Source: Paraburkholderia tropica (GTDB lineage Bacteria > Pseudomonadota > Gammaproteobacteria > Burkholderiales > Burkholderiaceae). Taken from it: a stretch of 64,000 nucleotides of DNA. Location of the stretch: positions 177 through 64,176 of the forward strand of contig NZ_CAJZAR010000056.1 of the NCBI RefSeq assembly GCF_914484835.1. The letters run 5' to 3'. Positions within the stretch are counted from its first letter, which is position 1; every line of letters begins with the position of its first letter. Positions 9,182 through 17,077 of the stretch are shown here, piece by piece. The notes beneath the pieces are model-generated. The model saw only the letters and a list, made by a program, of their open reading frames with translations, had not been told where the DNA came from and did no database searches. Position numbers and translations under genes: made by a program.

Positions 9182-10522
9182 TCAGGCGTTCGCGTCGGAG
9201 AGCTTGTGCACCGGCGGAATCGCATAGCGCCCTTCGAGAAACGCGGCCTGCGGATGATAGAAACGCAGAATCAGATAGAAGCCGTCGGCGGGCGCGGGCA
9301 GCCAGTTCGCGCCCGCATCGGCGGGCGCGTCGTGCTGGATGACGATGCGCAGGCCGCCGTCGGCGTCGTACTGGAGACCCGGCGTGCGGTCGCCGATCGC
9401 GTAACGGCGGATCGGGTTATCGACGAAATAGCGGTCCGCGCCATAGAGCGACAGCGACCACAGTGCATCGACAGGCGGCAACTGGCCCGGCGCGAAATAC
9501 AGGCTGTAGCGGCGCGCGCCGTGCAGATGCTCGCCGGCATCGTCGAAATCGGCGGTCGCGTAGACGGCCTCTTCCGACGCGAGCGCGCCCAGACCCTTCA
9601 TCGCGATACACGCGCGCAGCAGATGCGCATGACCATAGCGCCCGAGTTCGAGGCTGTAGACCCAGTTGCGGCGCGTGCGGCTTTCCGTGAACGCGAGCAG
9701 CAGACCTTGCGCGTCGGCATACGCGCGGCGCAAGCCATGCTGCACTTTCTCGCGCAGCGCGCTCACGTCGGTCCGGCCGTGCTCGCGCAGACCGGCGCGC
9801 AGCAACATGCTGAAGGCGGCGGCCTCGTCGGCGCGCGGCGGGAAATCGGCGAACGAATCGAAGACGTGCTGGAAGAAGTCGAGCGCGGCGTCGCCGCTTT
9901 CACAATCGTTTTCTCCCCATTCCCGCACGCACTGCGGGCCTTCGGAACGCGGGCCGCTCAGGCGGAAACCGACGGCGGCCTCGCGCGCTCGCGGCAGATC
10001 GCTATCGGCCTGGACGAGCACGCGGCCGAGCAGCCACACGAGCGCCGTGGGACAGGCCACCGGCGTGCCGTCGCCCGTGGGCTGCTGCCCCGGCGCGTGC
10101 AGCACGACGCGCGCGCCGCGCGTGCCCATGTTGCGCGGCCCGAGATTCGTGAAGTTATTGGTGAAGGCGTCGAGCAGTTCGATCACGAAATAACGCGCGT
10201 CCTCCACCGGCGGAATGTCGAGCACGACGGGACCGTTCGAGAGATCGATCCACGCATTCAGGTAGAGAAAATCGTTGGCGGGCGTGACGATGTCGCGGTC
10301 CTCGTGGGTCCAGCGGCGCTCGCTCGCATAGAGCGTATTGAACGGCGCGCGCAACGGACTGCGCGAATGCGGCTGCGTGTGCAGCGCGCACGTGCGCATC
10401 ACCTCGACGACCGGATAGCGCGCGAGCGCGAGCGGCCCCGCCGCCATCCTCACCAGCGCGATGACGGGATCTTCATCGGACTGCATCAGCGGATCAATCT
10501 GGCTCATGGCCTGCGTATACAT
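9182..10522 (-). CDS. DUF1254/DUF1214 protein without signal peptide, copy 4 (446 aa)
   Basis: The fourth family member in the window, also without a signal peptide. Blocks DIVTPANDFLYLNAWIDLSN and GPVVLDIPPVEDARYFVIEL define the DUF1254 part. GQLPPVDALWSLSLYGADRY and NWLPAPADGFYLILRFYHP define DUF1214. The start at 10522 is supported by AGGA with an 8-base spacing; an internal ATG at 10507 is possible. It precedes copy 3 by 32 bp and follows the MFS gene by about 107 bp on the same strand. The arrangement LysR - MFS - DUF1254 - DUF1254 suggests uptake and conversion of one small-molecule substrate, which is inference only. Confidence 0.85.
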   Translation of the reverse strand: MYTQAMSQIDPLMQSDEDPVIALVRMAAGPLALARYPVVEVMRTCALHTQPHSRSPLRAPFNTLYASERRWTHEDRDIVTPANDFLYLNAWIDLSNGPVVLDIPPVEDARYFVIELLDAFTNNFTNLGPRNMGTRGARVVLHAPGQQPTGDGTPVACPTALVWLLGRVLVQADSDLPRAREAAVGFRLSGPRSEGPQCVREWGENDCESGDAALDFFQHVFDSFADFPPRADEAAAFSMLLRAGLREHGRTDVSALREKVQHGLRRAYADAQGLLLAFTESRTRRNWVYSLELGRYGHAHLLRACIAMKGLGALASEEAVYATADFDDAGEHLHGARRYSLYFAPGQLPPVDALWSLSLYGADRYFVDNPIRRYAIGDRTPGLQYDADGGLRIVIQHDAPADAGANWLPAPADGFYLILRFYHPQAAFLEGRYAIPPVHKLSDANA

Positions 10523-10629
10523 AGCGATATTCCTGCGCTTTCAAATAACTTTGGATTCCTGTCTATCGGAGATCGAGCGAGCGCGTTTCGCGCATCGTTA
10601 CGGGCGATCGACTCGCCAGTGGCGTGCGC

Positions 10630-11976
10630 TCAGCGCTCGCCCGACACCAGCGGACTCGCCACGCTTTCGGGCTGTTCGTTGCGAGCAAGCGCGGCGAAAC
10701 GCGCGCGGTCGCCTTCGGGATGAATCAGCAAGGCGGCGACCAGCCCGGCGATGATGGCGAACCCGCCCGCGAGCGTCATCCCCGTCTGGAAACCGGCGAC
10801 CGGGCTGGCGGCGCGGTCGATTACCGAGCCGATCACGGCCGGCGTGACCAGCCCGCCAAGCGTCGCAATACTGACGTTGATGCCGAGCACGCCGCCGCGC
10901 TGCGCGGGCGGCACGATCTCACCCGCGAGCGTCATGCCGCTCACGAACGTGAACGACGCGAGCGAGAAAGCCACCGTCACCGCCGCGATAAGCAGCGGGC
11001 CGGTGCCCAGACGCGTCATCAGGACGAGCGCGATGCCCGAGGCCACCACCGCCGCCGCGCCGAGCGTGCCGCGCGCATGGCGGCTCGACACGCCGCGCGC
11101 CATCAGCCGCTGCGACCACCAGCTCAGCAGCGGCGAACTCACCATCTGACCGAACGCGGGCAGCACCACGATCCAGCCGACCTGCGTGAGCGAATAGCCC
11201 GCCACGCGCACGAGATAGCTCGGCAGCCACACCGTCGCGACGGTCAGGATCACATAGGCCGCGAAGCCCGCGAGATCGCTGCCGACGCAGGTGCGCGACA
11301 GCAGCAGCGCGGACAGCGGAATGCGCTCGGGATAGGCCGTGGCGCCCTCGCCGTGGCCCGTGCGAGCCGCCACGGCGTGCGGGTCGTCATGCCCGCCGAG
11401 CGGCCCCTCCTTGCCGATCCACAGCCACAGCGCGCTCCACACGAGGCCCACGACTGCGAGCAACTGGAACGCCGCGCGCCAGCCGAAGGCCACGATCACC
11501 GTCGTGATGAGCGGCGCGATCAGCCCCGCGCCGAACGACGCGCCGATCGTGAGCAGCGCCGACGGCACCGCGCGTTCGCGATCGGGAAACCACTTGTAGA
11601 GCGCGTGCACCGCGACCGGATACGCCGGCCCCTCGCTCGCGCCGAGCAGCACGCGCGACAGCACGAGCGTGGCGGGCGCGGCGAAGAGGAGCAGCGGCAC
11701 CTGCGAAATCGACCACGTGACGGCCATGGCGAGCAGCAGCCAGCGCGTCTTCACGCGATTCGACAGCAGGCCCACGAGCAGCGCGGAAATCGAAAACAAC
11801 GTAAAAAAGCTGGCGGCGATGCGGCCGAACTGCCCGTGCGTGAGATTGAGCTCGCGCATGATGGGCTCGGCGGCCAGACCGATGAGCGCCTTGTCGGCGA
11901 AATTGATGGCGAGAAAGAAAAACAGGCCGGCGACGATTAACCATCGCTGGGCGCGAGTATGCGTCTCGAACGTCAT
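10630..11976 (-). CDS. MFS transporter, anion:cation symporter type (448 aa)
   Basis: A twelve-helix major facilitator protein of the type that imports organic anions such as aromatic or sugar acids by proton symport. Seen are the N-terminal helix WLIVAGLFFFLAINFADKAL, the first cytoplasmic loop SNRVKTRWLLL (modified motif A) and the block GASEGPAYPVAVHALYKWFP, characteristic of the ACS subfamily. Two repeats of six hydrophobic segments are visible. The ATG at 11976 has GGAGA 6 bases upstream. It lies between a LysR gene upstream and two cytosolic DUF1254 proteins downstream on the same strand, so its substrate is probably what those proteins act on. Confidence 0.88.
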   Translation of the reverse strand: MTFETHTRAQRWLIVAGLFFFLAINFADKALIGLAAEPIMRELNLTHGQFGRIAASFFTLFSISALLVGLLSNRVKTRWLLLAMAVTWSISQVPLLLFAAPATLVLSRVLLGASEGPAYPVAVHALYKWFPDRERAVPSALLTIGASFGAGLIAPLITTVIVAFGWRAAFQLLAVVGLVWSALWLWIGKEGPLGGHDDPHAVAARTGHGEGATAYPERIPLSALLLSRTCVGSDLAGFAAYVILTVATVWLPSYLVRVAGYSLTQVGWIVVLPAFGQMVSSPLLSWWSQRLMARGVSSRHARGTLGAAAVVASGIALVLMTRLGTGPLLIAAVTVAFSLASFTFVSGMTLAGEIVPPAQRGGVLGINVSIATLGGLVTPAVIGSVIDRAASPVAGFQTGMTLAGGFAIIAGLVAALLIHPEGDRARFAALARNEQPESVASPLVSGER

Positions 11977-12160
11977 TGCGTCTCCATTCGCGGCTTTTTT
12001 TCGGACGGCCGGCCAGCGCCGGTCGCCTCGTCTGCCGCATCGGGAGACATTGGACGATGCACGGATCAATAATACAACTGCATAATTTGCATCGAATCAA
12101 TAGATCGAGCGCATGAATGCGAAGCGCCGCCCGGGGCGCGGTGGCAATCGCCTTGGAGAT

Positions 12161-13069
12161 TTATCGGGATGGCGTGGCGGCGACGCGCTTGAACGCGCCG
12201 ATCGCCTGTTCGGCGGCGGGCGACAGCGTGCGCCCCGCGAGATGGACGATGCCGAACTGCAGCCACAGCGGCGAGCGCGTGGGCAGCGAAAGCGGCACGA
12301 GCCCGGCCATGCGCGCCGGATCCGACATCGCGTGCGTGGTCAGCAGCAGGAGCGCGTCGGTTTTGCGCGCGTACTCCTGCAGCACATGCACATCGTTGCA
12401 GACGAGATGAAATTCGAGTTCGTGATTCGGCGCGTAACGGAGCCATTTGCGCAGCGCCTCGCGCATCGGATCGGGCAGCGGCACCGACACCACCGGGTAC
12501 GCGTGCAAGGCCTGTGCGTCGAGCCCCGCGCGGCCCGCGAGCGGATGCCCCTCGCGCACGAACCACGCCGCCTGGTGACGCGGCAGCGCCATCACGTCGA
12601 CCTCGCTGGTCGGCTGGGCGCCGCGAATATCGACGATCAGGAAATCGAGCGTTTCGGCGTGCAGCGCGTCGAGCAGATTCTTCCAGTTGTCGACGGCGGC
12701 GTTGATGCGCAATTGCGGATGATGGCGCGCGAGTTCGTCGAGCGCGGCGGGCAGCAGCATCGCCGCCGGATACGGCCCCGCGCCGAAGCTCACGGCGCTC
12801 ATGCCGTGATCGCGCAGCAGATCGACGTCGCGCACGAGGCAGCGCGCCTCGAACAGCACTTTTTTCGCGCGGCGCACGACCATTTCGCCCGCGGGCGTGA
12901 TCTGCACCTCGCGCGTCGTGCGGTCGAACAGCGCCATGCCGAGATCGTCCTCGATCGACTGGATGCTGCGGCTCAGCGCGGGTTGGCTCAAATGGACGCG
13001 CTGCGCGGCGCGTGCAAAGCTGCCCTCTTCGGCGAGGGCGATCACGTGTTCGAGCTGGCGTAGATTCAT
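12161..13069 (-). CDS. LysR-family transcriptional regulator (302 aa)
   Basis: A standard LysR protein. The N-terminal winged helix-turn-helix (residues 1-60) contains GSFARAAQRVHLSQPALSRS. A periplasmic-binding-protein-like effector domain follows from about residue 90 (MSAVSFGAGPYPAAMLLPAAL). The start is placed at the ATG at 13069 (MNLRQLEHV), the canonical LysR N-terminus, rather than five codons upstream. It precedes the MFS - DUF1254 - DUF1254 genes in the same orientation with a 184-bp gap, which likely holds its operator. It is the probable regulator of that unit. Confidence 0.9.
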   Translation of the reverse strand: MNLRQLEHVIALAEEGSFARAAQRVHLSQPALSRSIQSIEDDLGMALFDRTTREVQITPAGEMVVRRAKKVLFEARCLVRDVDLLRDHGMSAVSFGAGPYPAAMLLPAALDELARHHPQLRINAAVDNWKNLLDALHAETLDFLIVDIRGAQPTSEVDVMALPRHQAAWFVREGHPLAGRAGLDAQALHAYPVVSVPLPDPMREALRKWLRYAPNHELEFHLVCNDVHVLQEYARKTDALLLLTTHAMSDPARMAGLVPLSLPTRSPLWLQFGIVHLAGRTLSPAAEQAIGAFKRVAATPSR

Positions 13070-13162
13070 GGCGAGGCGCGGCAATCGAGACGGGGTGACC
13101 GTTGAACAGTCCGCTTCGAACGCCGGACCGGATGCCGCGCGCAGGCAGGCGTGCAGACGCGA

Positions 13163-13190
13163 AACCGGCGCGCGGAAGGGCGCGCCGGTT
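13163..13190 (-). terminator. Hairpin downstream of the ProQ-like gene
   Basis: A 10-bp stem AACCGGCGCG / CGCGCCGGTT with an 8-base loop lies about 50 bases after the stop of the minus-strand gene. Only three T follow on that strand, so termination strength is uncertain. Confidence 0.45.
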
Positions 13191-13240
13191 CGAGACCGCT
13201 AACCGGGATGGCCGCCCCGCTCAGACGGCGGCCGACGCGC

Positions 13241-14230
13241 TCAGGCGTTCGCGGCGGGCGTGTCGCCGTCCGCAGCCGGGGTGGCCGGTGCTTCGGGCGC
13301 AGCCGGTTCCACGGCTTGCGGCGCGGCTTCGGGCGCTTGCGCTTCGGTGGCCGCGGCCGCTTCGGCCGGAGCAACCGGAGCCGCCGGCTCAGCCGCTTGT
13401 TCGGCGGCGGGTGCTGCCGGTGCAGCCGCGTTCTGCGGCTTGGCTTGCGCCTCGGCCTTGGCCTTCTGGCGCGCGAGCGCCGCGTTGGCGCGGCCGACAT
13501 GCGACGGATCGATGCCCGGGCCTTCCGACGCCGTGCCGTCCAGCTCGTAACGCGGGCCGCCCGCGGCCACGCGCTCGTGGTAACGCGGATGGTTCACGTG
13601 ACGCTTGAGCACGGCGACGATCAGCGTGCGCTCGTAGTCCGGGTGCGCGGCGACCAGATCCTCGACGACACCGATCTTGAGCGGCAGACGCTCGCGGAAA
13701 GTCGGATAGAGCTTCGCGAAAACGTTCCAGACCGTGTTGAGCTGGCGATTGCGCTCGATGCGGGCCTTTTCGGCTTCGCTGAGGTTCGCCGCCGGTTGTT
13801 GCGCACGCGCCGGACGCTGACGATGCGGGCCGCGGCCCTCACCTTGCCCTTGCCCCTGGCGTGCGCCCTGACCTTGACGCTGCTCGCCGTCGCGCGGACC
13901 GCGCGGACGGCCCTGACCGCGGCCTTCCTGCGGCTTGCCGCCATCAGCGGCGCCCTCGGCGCGCTTGCCCTGCGGCTTGCCATGCGACGGACGCGGACCG
14001 CGCGCGCGCGCTTCCTCCGCGCCGGCCGGACGCGGACCCTTCGGGCCCTTGTGGCCCGGAGCACCCTGCCCACGACGCGGGCCCTGCGCGCCCTTGGGCG
14101 AGGACTTGCCTTGCGGCGACTGCGCCTGTTCTTCGGGCGGCTGTCCCGTGCCCATCCCCATGCTCTTCTTGATTTCGAGAAGACCATCCTTGAAGCTCAG
14201 GGTACGGCGTTGTTGCGTTGCGGCTTTCAC
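13241..14230 (-). CDS. proQ: ProQ/FinO-domain RNA chaperone with long disordered arms (329 aa)
   Basis: An RNA-binding protein of the ProQ/FinO family, expected to bind structured sRNAs and mRNA 3' ends. The FinO-like core lies at about residues 150-235 (RQLNTVWNVFAKLYPTFRER, LPLKIGVVEDLVAAHPDY, LKRHVNHPRYHERVAAG). It is preceded by about 120 residues rich in Gly, Pro, Gln, Arg and Lys (GQGQGEGRG, RGQGAPGHKGPKGPRP) and followed by about 80 residues of Ala, Pro and Glu. E. coli ProQ is 232 aa with a short C-terminal Tudor-like domain, which is not evident here. The start codon is GTG behind a GAGAG box. Confidence 0.88.
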   Translation of the reverse strand: MKAATQQRRTLSFKDGLLEIKKSMGMGTGQPPEEQAQSPQGKSSPKGAQGPRRGQGAPGHKGPKGPRPAGAEEARARGPRPSHGKPQGKRAEGAADGGKPQEGRGQGRPRGPRDGEQRQGQGARQGQGQGEGRGPHRQRPARAQQPAANLSEAEKARIERNRQLNTVWNVFAKLYPTFRERLPLKIGVVEDLVAAHPDYERTLIVAVLKRHVNHPRYHERVAAGGPRYELDGTASEGPGIDPSHVGRANAALARQKAKAEAQAKPQNAAAPAAPAAEQAAEPAAPVAPAEAAAATEAQAPEAAPQAVEPAAPEAPATPAADGDTPAANA

Positions 14231-14510
14231 GTCCAGCTCTCTTCCTTATTGGATCGGACGCTATGATACAGAATCGCGCGCAGCATTTCTGTCGCCGCGA
14301 CTCGCCGATGCCACGCGCGTGCCGCTCGCAGCGCGAGCGAAGCGCTGGATCGCCTGCTAACGTGGCCTCCGCGAAAACCGGCCTTGCGTGCGAATCACCC
14401 TGTTTTTACGGGGTTTTTTGCGGATTTCCTCGCTTCGCACACGCACCGCGCCCCCATTTTTTCCGCCGCACGCGCCCCCGCGCGCATCGTGCGCTTTTTT
14501 TGTCACAAAC

Positions 14511-15302
14511 ATGAACGTTTCCTCGACTTCGCCTTCTTCGATCCGCGCCATCGTCACCGGACATTCACGCGGACTCGGCGCCGCGCTCGCCGAACTGCTG
14601 CTTGAGCGCCAGATCGACGTGCTCGGCGTGGGCCGCAGCGCGCATCCGACGCTCGCCGCACAGACCGCCGCAAAAGCTTCGGACCAAAGCGCCGCGCGTT
14701 TCGCCGAAACCGCCGTCGATCTCGCCGATCCCGCCGCCGTCGAGCGCTGGCTCGCCAGCGGCGCGCTGAGCGCATTCGCGCAAGGCGCGGATTGCGTGCT
14801 GCTGTTCAACAACGCAGGCACCGTCGACCCGATCGCGCCGCTCGGCGTACAGGACGCGGGCGCCATCGCCCGCGCGATCACGCTCAACGTCGCCGCGCCG
14901 CTGATGCTCGCCAACGCACTGGCCAGCGACGCCGGTTCGGGCCACGCCGCCTCGCGGCGCATCCTGCACGTCTCCAGCGGCGCCGCGCGCAACGCCTACG
15001 CGGGCTGGAGCGTTTATTGCGCGACCAAGGCCGCGCTCGATCATCACGCACGCGCGGTCGCGCTCGACGCGCCGCGCGGCGTGCGCATCTGCAGCGTCGC
15101 GCCCGGCGTGGTCGACACCGGCATGCAGGCGACGATCCGCTCCACGTCGGCGGACAACTTCCCGCAACGCGAACGATTCGAGCAATTGAAGCAGAACGGT
15201 CAGTTGGCGACGCCCGACCACGCGGCGCGTCTGTTGATCGACTACGCGCTGAGCGACGCCTTCGGCTCGACGCCAATCGCCGATGTACGCGAACTCGGCT
15301 GA
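14511..15302 (+). CDS. Short-chain dehydrogenase/reductase (263 aa)
   Basis: An NAD(P)-dependent SDR. The cofactor motif TGHSRGLG appears at residues 15-22. NNAG is at about 101-104. The catalytic serine and YxxxK are in HVSSGAARNAYAGWSVYCATK, and VAPGVVDTGMQ follows. The sequence resembles the sepiapterin/benzil-reductase-like subgroup (YueD type) more than FabG, but the substrate is unknown. The ATG at 14511 has no obvious Shine-Dalgarno, being preceded by TTTTTTTGTCACAAAC. The gene stands alone, divergent from the ProQ gene. Confidence 0.85.
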   Translation: MNVSSTSPSSIRAIVTGHSRGLGAALAELLLERQIDVLGVGRSAHPTLAAQTAAKASDQSAARFAETAVDLADPAAVERWLASGALSAFAQGADCVLLFNNAGTVDPIAPLGVQDAGAIARAITLNVAAPLMLANALASDAGSGHAASRRILHVSSGAARNAYAGWSVYCATKAALDHHARAVALDAPRGVRICSVAPGVVDTGMQATIRSTSADNFPQRERFEQLKQNGQLATPDHAARLLIDYALSDAFGSTPIADVRELG

Positions 15303-15322
15303 TTGCGCTATCGACTGCGCAT

Positions 15323-15461
15323 GCTCCCGCAAACGCTCACCTTGACGGTCAAGGATGACGCGGGACCATAACCTGCAATGACGGGTTTCAGCGCAATTTC
15401 AGCGCGATGACGAGCCGCCTTGCGCGGCTCGTTTCCCATCGCTCCCGCAAACCCTCACCTT
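15323..15461 (+). repeat. Two-copy 21-bp direct repeat flanking a palindrome
   Basis: Bases 15323-15343 and 15441-15461 are identical at 20 of 21 positions, beginning GCTCCCGCAAAC and ending CTCACCTT. The first copy runs into a perfect palindrome CCTTGAC-g-GTCAAGG at 15340-15354. Both lie between convergent genes. They may be regulatory, a repeat-element remnant, or chance. Confidence 0.5.
15410..15434 (+). terminator. Probable terminator between convergent SDR and OpgC-like genes
   Basis: A 9-bp stem ACGAGCCGC / GCGGCTCGT with loop CTTGC is followed by only three T. It lies about 108 bases after the SDR stop. Confidence 0.5.
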
Positions 15462-15479
15462 TGCCTTCACACAGCGCGA

Positions 15480-16571
15480 TCAGGTGAGCGCCACGCGCGG
15501 ACGCAACTCCGCTTTCAAACGACGCGCGCCGCCCGCGAGGATCAACAACGCGCCGATCGCCAGCACGTCACCGGCGAGACGGGCCGGCAAGATCGCCGAA
15601 ACGTGCGTCGCGCGAATCAGCGTATCGACGGCGTTGGACACGAGCGCGCCGCCTACGAAGCACACGAGCCCCTGCTGCCCCACGCTCACGACGCCCGGCA
15701 AGCGCCGCGCGAGCCAGCCGATCCAGCCGAGTCGCACCGCTTGCGCGGCGAGCCACGCGACCGCGGCGAAACTCACGATGCGCAGGCTTGCGAGGTTCTG
15801 CTTCATATAGCCGGGCTGCGGCGTCACTTCGATAAAGAGCCGCACGACCGCGAACGCCACGACCAGCGTGATCGCGAGCACCGTGAGGAGCCGGCCGAGC
15901 CGCGAGATCTGGAACGCATCGGTCACCGGATAGAGGCGGCACAGCAGCCCGAGCAGGAACATCGCCTGCCACGCGAACGGATTGAACGGCCAGATCGAAC
16001 CCGGCACCGTGGGCAAGAAACGCACGAGCCAGCATCCGGCGAACCATGTCGCGAAGCTGCCGAGCAGCACCAGATCGGGACGGCGGCGCGCCAGCGGCAT
16101 GACGAGCGGCAGCATCAGCACCAGAATCACATAGAGCGGCAGCACGCCCGCGAGATACGGCTGATCGCGGAAGATCGCGATATTGCCGAGCATCGTGAAC
16201 GGATGCGAGGTAAAGCGCAGAAAGCCCGTCTCCGCGACCAGCGGCGAATCCACACGCAGCGCGACGGCTGCCGCACCAGAAAGCAGCATCAACGCGGCGG
16301 CGCACAGATACGCGGCATAGATCTCGCGCCCGCGCCTCAAAAAGCGGCGATTGGCGGCTTCCGTGCCTTTGCGCGCGGCAATCGCGAGCCAGCTCGCGGC
16401 CGCCACGTAGCCGCTCACGAACACGAACACCTCGGCGGAGTCGCAATACGCGAACGTGTGCAGCATGCCGTGCGACAACACGCTGGAAGGAATGTGATCG
16501 AGTGCAATGGCGATCAGCGCGAAACCACGGAAAAAGTCGATTTCGATCGATCGCTTCGCTGTCTGGCTCAT
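15480..16571 (-). CDS. OpgC-domain integral membrane protein (363 aa)
   Basis: A polytopic inner-membrane protein of the OpgC/acyltransferase-3-like family, whose founding member succinylates osmoregulated periplasmic glucans. The N-terminal signature RSIEIDFFRGFALIAIALDH, with the acidic and FRG residues, is clear. It is followed by HTFAYCDSAEVFVFVSGYVA and about ten hydrophobic helices. There is no mdoG/mdoH-type gene next to it, so the acylated substrate is unknown. The ATG at 16571 has GGGAG upstream; an adjacent in-frame TTG at 16574 is less likely. Confidence 0.83.
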   Translation of the reverse strand: MSQTAKRSIEIDFFRGFALIAIALDHIPSSVLSHGMLHTFAYCDSAEVFVFVSGYVAAASWLAIAARKGTEAANRRFLRRGREIYAAYLCAAALMLLSGAAAVALRVDSPLVAETGFLRFTSHPFTMLGNIAIFRDQPYLAGVLPLYVILVLMLPLVMPLARRRPDLVLLGSFATWFAGCWLVRFLPTVPGSIWPFNPFAWQAMFLLGLLCRLYPVTDAFQISRLGRLLTVLAITLVVAFAVVRLFIEVTPQPGYMKQNLASLRIVSFAAVAWLAAQAVRLGWIGWLARRLPGVVSVGQQGLVCFVGGALVSNAVDTLIRATHVSAILPARLAGDVLAIGALLILAGGARRLKAELRPRVALT

Positions 16572-17077
16572 CAATGAAGACTCCCGTCGTCCCTGGCGGA
16601 TGTGGCGATTGAGAAAGACGTCTCTGCTGGATGTGGCTGTCGATGACTACGCGAATGCTTTCATGAGGATGACTGACAGTTTCGATGCCGCTGCACGGCG
16701 CACGAAAAGCGCATGAAAATGCCGGGCATCCGAAAGCGCTTCGTAAAAACCGGTTCGTTTCATCGCTACACCATGCGAATTCGGTGCCAGCGCATGTCGA
16801 ATCTTTCCTCGACATCCAGCATGGCACATCTGCGGTTGCGCACGCAGTTTCTCCCTCGACCGGCAAGGCCGCCGTAAGGATGCCGCGCGCCCCATGTCCG
16901 GGTTGACGCGCGATCGCGCGCGAGGTTCCGCCCAATGTGTTGCCGATGCCGCGACTTATGCGGCACGCATCCGCACGACATCCCGGCGAACCCTCCGCCA
17001 TTCCGTCACGCTCAATTACTTGACACTTAAAATATTTAGACCTACATTAACCTCAAGGACTGACCACGGGAGCTAGC
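16572..17077. other. Divergent intergenic region upstream of the aminobenzoyl-CoA operon
   Basis: About 500 bp with no convincing gene; the short open frames here lack ribosome sites and familiar composition. The right end (17005-17060) is strikingly AT-rich and carries the promoter described separately. The left part must hold the promoter of the minus-strand OpgC-like gene. Confidence 0.5.
17020..17048 (+). promoter_or_regulatory. Sigma-70 promoter of the 2-aminobenzoate operon
   Basis: A perfect -35 TTGACA (17020-17025), a 17-bp spacer and a -10 TACATT (17043-17048) stand 30 bp upstream of the first start codon. The spacer is AT-rich with a near-palindromic CTTAAAATATTTAG. It is a plausible operator for the MarR protein encoded inside the operon, though that is inference. 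Confidence 0.75.

Noticed and set aside
16647..16895. 82-codon minus-strand open frame upstream of the aminobenzoate operon
   Set aside because: No ribosome site, no hydrophobic or domain feature, and Arg/Ala-biased composition.
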